From Myotis daubentonii (lineage: Eukaryota; Chordata; Mammalia; Chiroptera; Vespertilionidae), in the NCBI RefSeq assembly GCF_963259705.1, contig NC_081842.1:64802787-64866786 (forward strand): a stretch of DNA of 64,000 nt. Direction: 5' to 3'. The notes below the pieces were generated by a model. It did not search any database. It was given only the letters and a program-made list of their open reading frames with translations, and was not told the DNA's origin. Numbering within the stretch: position 1 is the stretch's first letter; every line of letters begins with the position of its first letter. A program made the position numbers and the translations under genes. Positions 59,030 through 64,000 of this stretch are shown in pieces.

Positions 59030-59700
59030 TAATTTTCAGATGATGAAATTTATACTTTATCCACATTTAACCCCAGTTTCTTAGCAACTCCATTTATACT
59101 GTATTTATTCTGTTTTATTTACTTCACAAACTTTATGTTTAGGAGATTGCCCATGTGGCCACTTTTAGCGGCCACCTATTCATTTTCTTTCTTCATGGTG
59201 TTCTATTAAATCAATGTGTAACCATTTATTTACCCTGACACAATGTGGGTGTTTCTGATGCTTCTGTGAGCATCACAGCACACATTCTCAGCTTTAGTAG
59301 ATATTGTCAAACTCTCTCCCAAAATGGTTGGACCAGCCTACTGACTGAAAAATCAACTTTTTAAGGATTTTGACTATTTTTTCATGTATATTATAAGTAC
59401 ATTTTTCATCTTGTCACTTATGTATTGACTTTGGGGATGAAGATTTTCTACTGTGGAAAAATTTTTACTTTTTATATAGTCAAACCAATCTATTTTTTTT
59501 AATGCTCCTATGTTTCATGACTTTCTTAGAAAGATATTCCCTTTTGCAATATTATCAAACTTCTATTTTCTTTTAGTACTTTTACAGTTTAAATTTTAAT
59601 TTGAAATCATTTGATCCTTCTAAATTTGTTTCAGTGAATAAAGTAAGGGTTTGATTTTAAAAAGATAGGATAGCCCATTATTTCCACACCATTTTAGCTA
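59030..59700 (-). mobile_element. Old L1 3' region
   Basis: 'gtgtttctgatgcttctgtg', 'caaactctctcccaaaatgg', 'tgtattgactttggggatga' and 'tagaaagatattcccttttg' in order are reverse-complement landmarks of an old L1 3' part. Confidence 0.6.
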
Positions 59701-59759
59701 CAATAAAAGAAAAAGATAATTCAATAGGTAGCTAATTAGAGAACTGGCATGCAAAACTG

Positions 59760-59833
59760 TGTTTTTTTTTTTCTAAATATGACAAGTTAAATAAATGAGG
59801 CATGTGGCCTGCCGGCCGCCAGTTTGACATGCT
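59760..59833 (-). mobile_element. hAT-like terminal fragment
   Basis: Reverse complement reads AGCATGTCAAACTGGCGGCC then GGCAGGCCACATG, like one end of a bat non-autonomous hAT. No opposite end or 8-bp duplication is visible. Confidence 0.45.
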
Positions 59834-59864
59834 TATAAAAAGACCCTATTCATTAAAAATAAAA

Positions 59865-60250
59865 AATATATATAAAATATATTAGAATAAGCTTACTGCA
59901 TATTCTCAGGAATTAGGAAAAAAATAGACAATTGATGGATGAATAATGGACACCTAAATGTAATATCTTACTCTTGGATAGAAGGAATCAAGATTATAAA
60001 GCTAGATCTCTCTAAATTAATCTCTAAATCCAATATAAACCTGGTCAAAGGACCAGATATTTGTGTGTTTTTTTTTATTCAGAAGATAATTCTAAAGTTC
60101 ATCTGGAAAAAAAAAATGGAACCAATCAGAAAAATGCTGAAAAATAACTATTCATATCCTTAATTTAAAACTATTAAAAAAGCTAATGTAATTAAAATCA
60201 TAAGAGACTGGTCCAGGAATAAACAGAATCAAGAAACAAACCAAGTTGTA
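59865..60250 (+). mobile_element. L1 ORF2 fragment, plus strand
   Basis: The segment 60080-60140 translates in part to KIILKFIWKKKMEPI, an L1 ORF2 landmark, followed by DNA like 'agactggtccaggaataaac'. Frames are broken. The 74-codon frame at 59939-60163 is a remnant. Confidence 0.66.
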
Positions 60251-61604
60251 AATAGGATTAGAATTTAAAATCATTGAGGAAATATGATTAATAGTTTTAA
60301 ATAGAAACTATTAGACAAAGTTTAAGTGTAATTCCCAAGTCCGTTAATCCATTTTGCTCTCACAGGAAAGAAGGCAAGGCCCTCTAGAGCTGTTTAACTG
60401 CACTTATCCCTGATGAGAATGCAACTTTTATAAGATATAGGAATAATATCTGTTCCTACTCCCTCTGTTTCTTGTATTTCCTGTTTAAATTATTGGCTGC
60501 CACAAATTGATATTTGTCAAATTACTGTTTATAATGGGACTCAGAAGCCATATTCTACTGTTCAGATCAGTCGATTTAAATGTATATTTTAAGTATTAGG
60601 TCTTTTTACATTAAAAAATTATATATTGAATTATTAATCTTATTTGACATTTGGAGATACCTCAACTCTATGCCCTTTACCCCCTAATTGGCTAATTTAT
60701 TCTTCTTGTCTATAATTTCTCCAGTCTATAAAGACCTCAGAAAATAAATGAATAGTTAAGAAAATAAAAAGTAAAAAAAAAATAAGTAGTTTTATTCTTC
60801 ATTTATATTCAGTTGTTTAAAAGGAATCTCCACTTGAATGTCCTTGAAGCATTCAAAGTCGACAGATATAAAAACTCATTTTATTACCTCCAGCACCACC
60901 CCCATAAAAATACCATCCAGCCCACAAATCAGTCAAACCAAGAACTTCGGGGTACCCCTTTCCCTCACTTGCCACTTTAATTCGAGAGGATTTGTGAAAG
61001 AAGTCCCCCTCCCCCAATCAGGCTAAGACAGTTTTGTGGGCTTCCTTCATTTTAAACTAAACCTCTGTGGTGGCCCTTTCCCCCTGCCTTTGTTTTTATT
61101 TAAAAATAAATAGAGGAAACGTCCTCATGGGGTGCTTTTTAAATGAAGTGACTTGTCAAGGCAGAGACTGTGGCAGTAATCTGAAAGGCAGTAAATTTAG
61201 CGACCCTCACTTGTACTGACAGCCTGTCATGCTCTTGAAACATAAATAGCAGTGGAGACAAATCGCTGCTGTTTTCCTATTAAGCTTTGGCCCACTGGCC
61301 TTGCAGCCTTCCAGGGGCGTGTAGCCCAGCCCGGGAGAGGACTGACTTCTAGAGCAGACATGAGCTCGTTCTGGTCTCTCCCACTCCCCCCGGATGTGTA
61401 CTCCCAACACTGCTGCTGCTGGGACCTTCACTCCCACTGACATCCGTCTGCTTCACAGAAAGCCCAGAACACCCAGGACCAAGATGGAGGGGTGCTGGTA
61501 TACAGAGGGCCGCCATCCAAACTGAGAGTTGATGGTGGTGATTGATTCATTCATTTGGGTCTAAGTACAAGAAGCAAGTTGTTGGACTCCTTCCTATTAC
61601 TATA
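60251..61604. other. Unique sequence, nothing recognised
   Basis: About 61080-61330 is repeat-free and not AT-biased and might be a conserved non-coding element. Overlapping frames at 61207-61443 show no domain. Confidence 0.35.
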
Positions 61605-62228
61605 CTAGGGGCCCGGTGCACGAAATTCATGCACTGGGTGTGTGTGGGGTGGGGAGTGTCCCTCAGCCCAGCCTGCCCCCTCTCACATACTGGGAGCCCT
61701 CAGGCGTTGACCCCCATCACCCTCCAATCGCAGGATCGGCCCCTTGCCCAGGCCTGATGCCTCTGGCCTAGGCGTCCGGCCCGGGCAGCGGGGACCCGCA
61801 GCTGCAGCGGCCCCACGATCGTGGGCTTCGCTTTAGGCCCAGGCAAGGGACCCCTAGCTCCTGGGACTGCCAGCTTCCACCGTGCCCAGCTCCCATCGCT
61901 GGCTCCACCCCTACTTCCTGCTATCACTGGCCAGGGCAGAAAAGGCACCTGATTCTCCGATCATGGCTGGGGGGCCCCAGGGCCGCCTTTGCCCTGCCCC
62001 CCAGCTCTTAGCTCCCCCCTGGGTTTCCGATCACTGTCAGTGGCAGGGGGCTTCTTCCTGCTTTCCCTTTCGCCTCCCTGCATTGTGCCTACATATGCAA
62101 ATTAACCGCCATCTTGTTGGCAGTTAACTGCCATCTCAGTTGGCAGTTAATTTGCATATAGCCCTGATTAGCCAATGAAAAGGGTAGCTCGTACGCCAAT
62201 TACCATTTTTCTCTTTTATTAGTGTTGA
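61605..62228 (-). mobile_element. Intact, GC-rich Helitron (624 bp)
   Basis: Plus-strand start CTAGGGGCCCGGTGCAC after A (61604); hairpin GTGCACGAAATTCATGCAC at 61616-61634. Far end CTCTTTTATTAGTGTTGA (62228) followed by T, the 5' TC terminus on the minus strand. 'gccatct' and TTTGCATA modules at 62090-62160 match the 37.6- and 55.4-kb elements. Both ends intact and little decay in the hairpin suggest one of the youngest copies. Overlapping frames inside are not genes. Confidence 0.93.
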
Positions 62229-62229
62229 T

Positions 62230-64000
62230 GTGTTGATCTCTGAGCAACAGAAGGCTGCCCACCTTCTGTTAAATGGGAACATTCTAAGACTATCACTTTA
62301 GCTCATGCTCAAACCATTTCCTTTTCTGGCCTCCCCTCTGCCCCCCACCTTACTCCCACTTTTCTCTTCATTACTTATTTATTGACTTTAAGCGAGAACA
62401 GTTTTCTAAATTGGATGGAACAGCTCCTTCAGCAGTGAGTCTAGCGAAGAAGTGAGGCTGGGATTTGGGGGTGAGTCCAAATAAGGTCACTGCAGCATCT
62501 GAGCCTGGAAGGAAAGGGCTAAGGGCAAGATGGGGTTATCACCTGCTTTGTTTTAATTACCTTTAAAGGCTACTGTGGCAGCCACAAAACTGTACCAGCC
62601 AATCCTTCCACGGTGCAATCGCCCTGCTGAGCTTAACACATTCGCTTACAAAATGTCAATTGATTTATATGACTTTTGAAAACAGCAACCGCTGGTCTCA
62701 TACCCCTTGATATTTAATCCTCAGCCAAGGCAGAATGGCTAATGACAGGTGGTGGAATACCCCTATGGTTCTGACAACAATGGTGAAAGATCCTGGTTGT
62801 TGCTCTCTCAGACTAGTGATTCTTTGTTCTGCCCTACCCCCTTCTTAGGAAATAGTCTAGAAAATAATCAACAGCTGCAGGAGTTTTCACTTCTATTGTA
62901 CTGCAAAGGAGTCTTCTAGATATTTCTTTTTACAGTTTTAACTCTTGGCCTCTTCTTCCCCACACCCCTGAGGTAATAAAAATGAAGAGAGACAGTGAGT
63001 CCTTGCCCTGTGACATCATGCTACATCACACAAATGTTCTGCAGTCCCTACTACCATGTTTGAATGACCATCAATACATATATTAAACAGTTAATCCATA
63101 TTTAACCCCAGTTTCTTAGCAACTCCATATTTCTGAGTGCCTATCGAATGTGCTCCCCAGGATGTTCTAAGAAAAACTGATACCAACCACATCAATAGTC
63201 AAGCTCATTATCGCCACTCGAAAATAAACACTCCTTTCTAATTGCCTTAGAAGTACCAACAGCATTCAAACCCAGAAAGACACTAGCTTTAAACCTACAC
63301 ACTGCATTTAGAATAGATTTCTGCATACCCAAGAAAACTCAAGTGTACTACAGGAGACCCCAGGGCGGTGAGGGTCCTAGTGTGGGGCACACACTCCCTC
63401 TGCTTTCACGGACATTGTGCCTCTTTCCCATTGAGCCCAGGCTCTACCTCAGAGTCCCTCTCAGCATCATGCCCTAGGCAGCCACTGTCTGTTGCTCAGG
63501 ACTGATGAGGACTATTGGACATCCTTGAAGAACCATCTTCACTTTCACAGCAAGTCACAGGGTGGCGTATCACAGTACATGTTAGGTCTCAGTGCCAATA
63601 AATTCTCACCCAGTGTCTCTGGTGTTGATACAGAAAGGACTTTAAACAAATAGAATTTCCATGGGATTCCCTGCTTATACATGTTGACTCCAGAAAAGGA
63701 AGGCAGGAAGGGAGGGAGGAGAGAGGGAAGGATGTTATACAAGATGTCAATTTTACTCAGTACTTTGTGGATGCTGAAAGGTTTCACTGTACCATTATTG
63801 AGATGCAAAGGTACTGAACACAGCAAATTCAGTCTTCACACCACCTCTCCCACCCTAGAGTATGTCTCCCTGTCCCCTCACTGCTTATCTCTCCTGTGCA
63901 GGGAGCTCTATTTCAGGCTGGCATTCCAGCCTGCCACACCCTCTCACAACTAGGCAACTCTGATTCTCTCTCCTGGTGATTTTCAACTTCCTGAAAACTC
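62230..64000. other. Unique sequence, nothing recognised
   Basis: About 62550-62780 is repeat-free with balanced composition, a possible conserved non-coding element. A 29-base block at 63100-63128 is identical to 59065-59093. A GGAAGG-type purine patch lies at about 63698-63730. Confidence 0.4.

Noticed and set aside
61616..61634. Hairpin as a transcription terminator or operator
   Set aside because: It is the Helitron subterminal hairpin 10 bases inside the CTAG end, and the organism is a mammal.
61605..62228. CpG-island promoter
   Set aside because: The GC-rich patch is exactly bounded by Helitron ends; no exon or transcription start evidence.

Overview
The window is AT-rich mammalian nuclear DNA, almost certainly from a vespertilionid (vesper) bat. 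The diagnosis rests on a combination of repeats. There are tRNA-derived Ves-type SINEs. There are many short non-autonomous Helitrons with the bat Helibat layout: 5' TC...CTAG 3', a terminal GTGCAC-type hairpin, and insertion between A and T. There is a SPIN-type hAT copy, other non-autonomous hATs, and a piggyBac-type MITE. Rolling-circle and recent DNA transposons together are known in that mammal family and not in others. I found no convincing protein-coding exon, no structural RNA gene, no CRISPR array and nothing prokaryotic. The window reads as intergenic or deep-intronic sequence.

Layout. 0-3 kb: an ERV1-like LTR (199-1114), a SPIN hAT with perfect 8-bp target duplication, a Ves SINE and a plus-strand Helitron. 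3-7 kb: L1 tails and an old plus-strand L1 3' end. 7-20 kb: mostly unique DNA with MIR fragments, a layered nest at 9.6-11.8 kb (ancient repeat, then L1, then two SINEs) and a SINE at 14.3 kb. 20-30 kb: a Helitron, a SINE, old L1 and MIR, a three-level nest (hAT, then hAT, then SINE) at 26.4-27.1 kb, and two Helitrons. 32.6-38.3 kb is the densest part: a 5'-truncated minus-strand L1 with recognisable reverse-transcriptase motifs abuts a Helitron that lacks its 3' terminus. Two further Helitrons follow head to tail, one holding a 47-bp minisatellite. 41.8-42.5 kb: two very short Helitrons. 44-54 kb: mostly unique with MIR pieces, microsatellites and a 45-bp L1 tail. 54.9-57.7 kb: a second head-to-tail Helitron pair, a piggyBac-type MITE, a MaLR LTR split by a SINE, and another SINE. 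58-64 kb: old L1 pieces and an intact 624-bp Helitron at 61.6 kb.

The sequence tells a transposition history. Several insertions have their target duplications intact, so insertion order can be read directly. Eleven of twelve Helitrons and seven of eight tRNA-type SINEs lie on the minus strand. Several Helitrons carry a long inverted repeat whose arms match the CTCF core motif. That is the most testable functional idea here, but it is inference from sequence alone. Repeat family names come from recognition without a database search; coordinates given 'about' are approximate.
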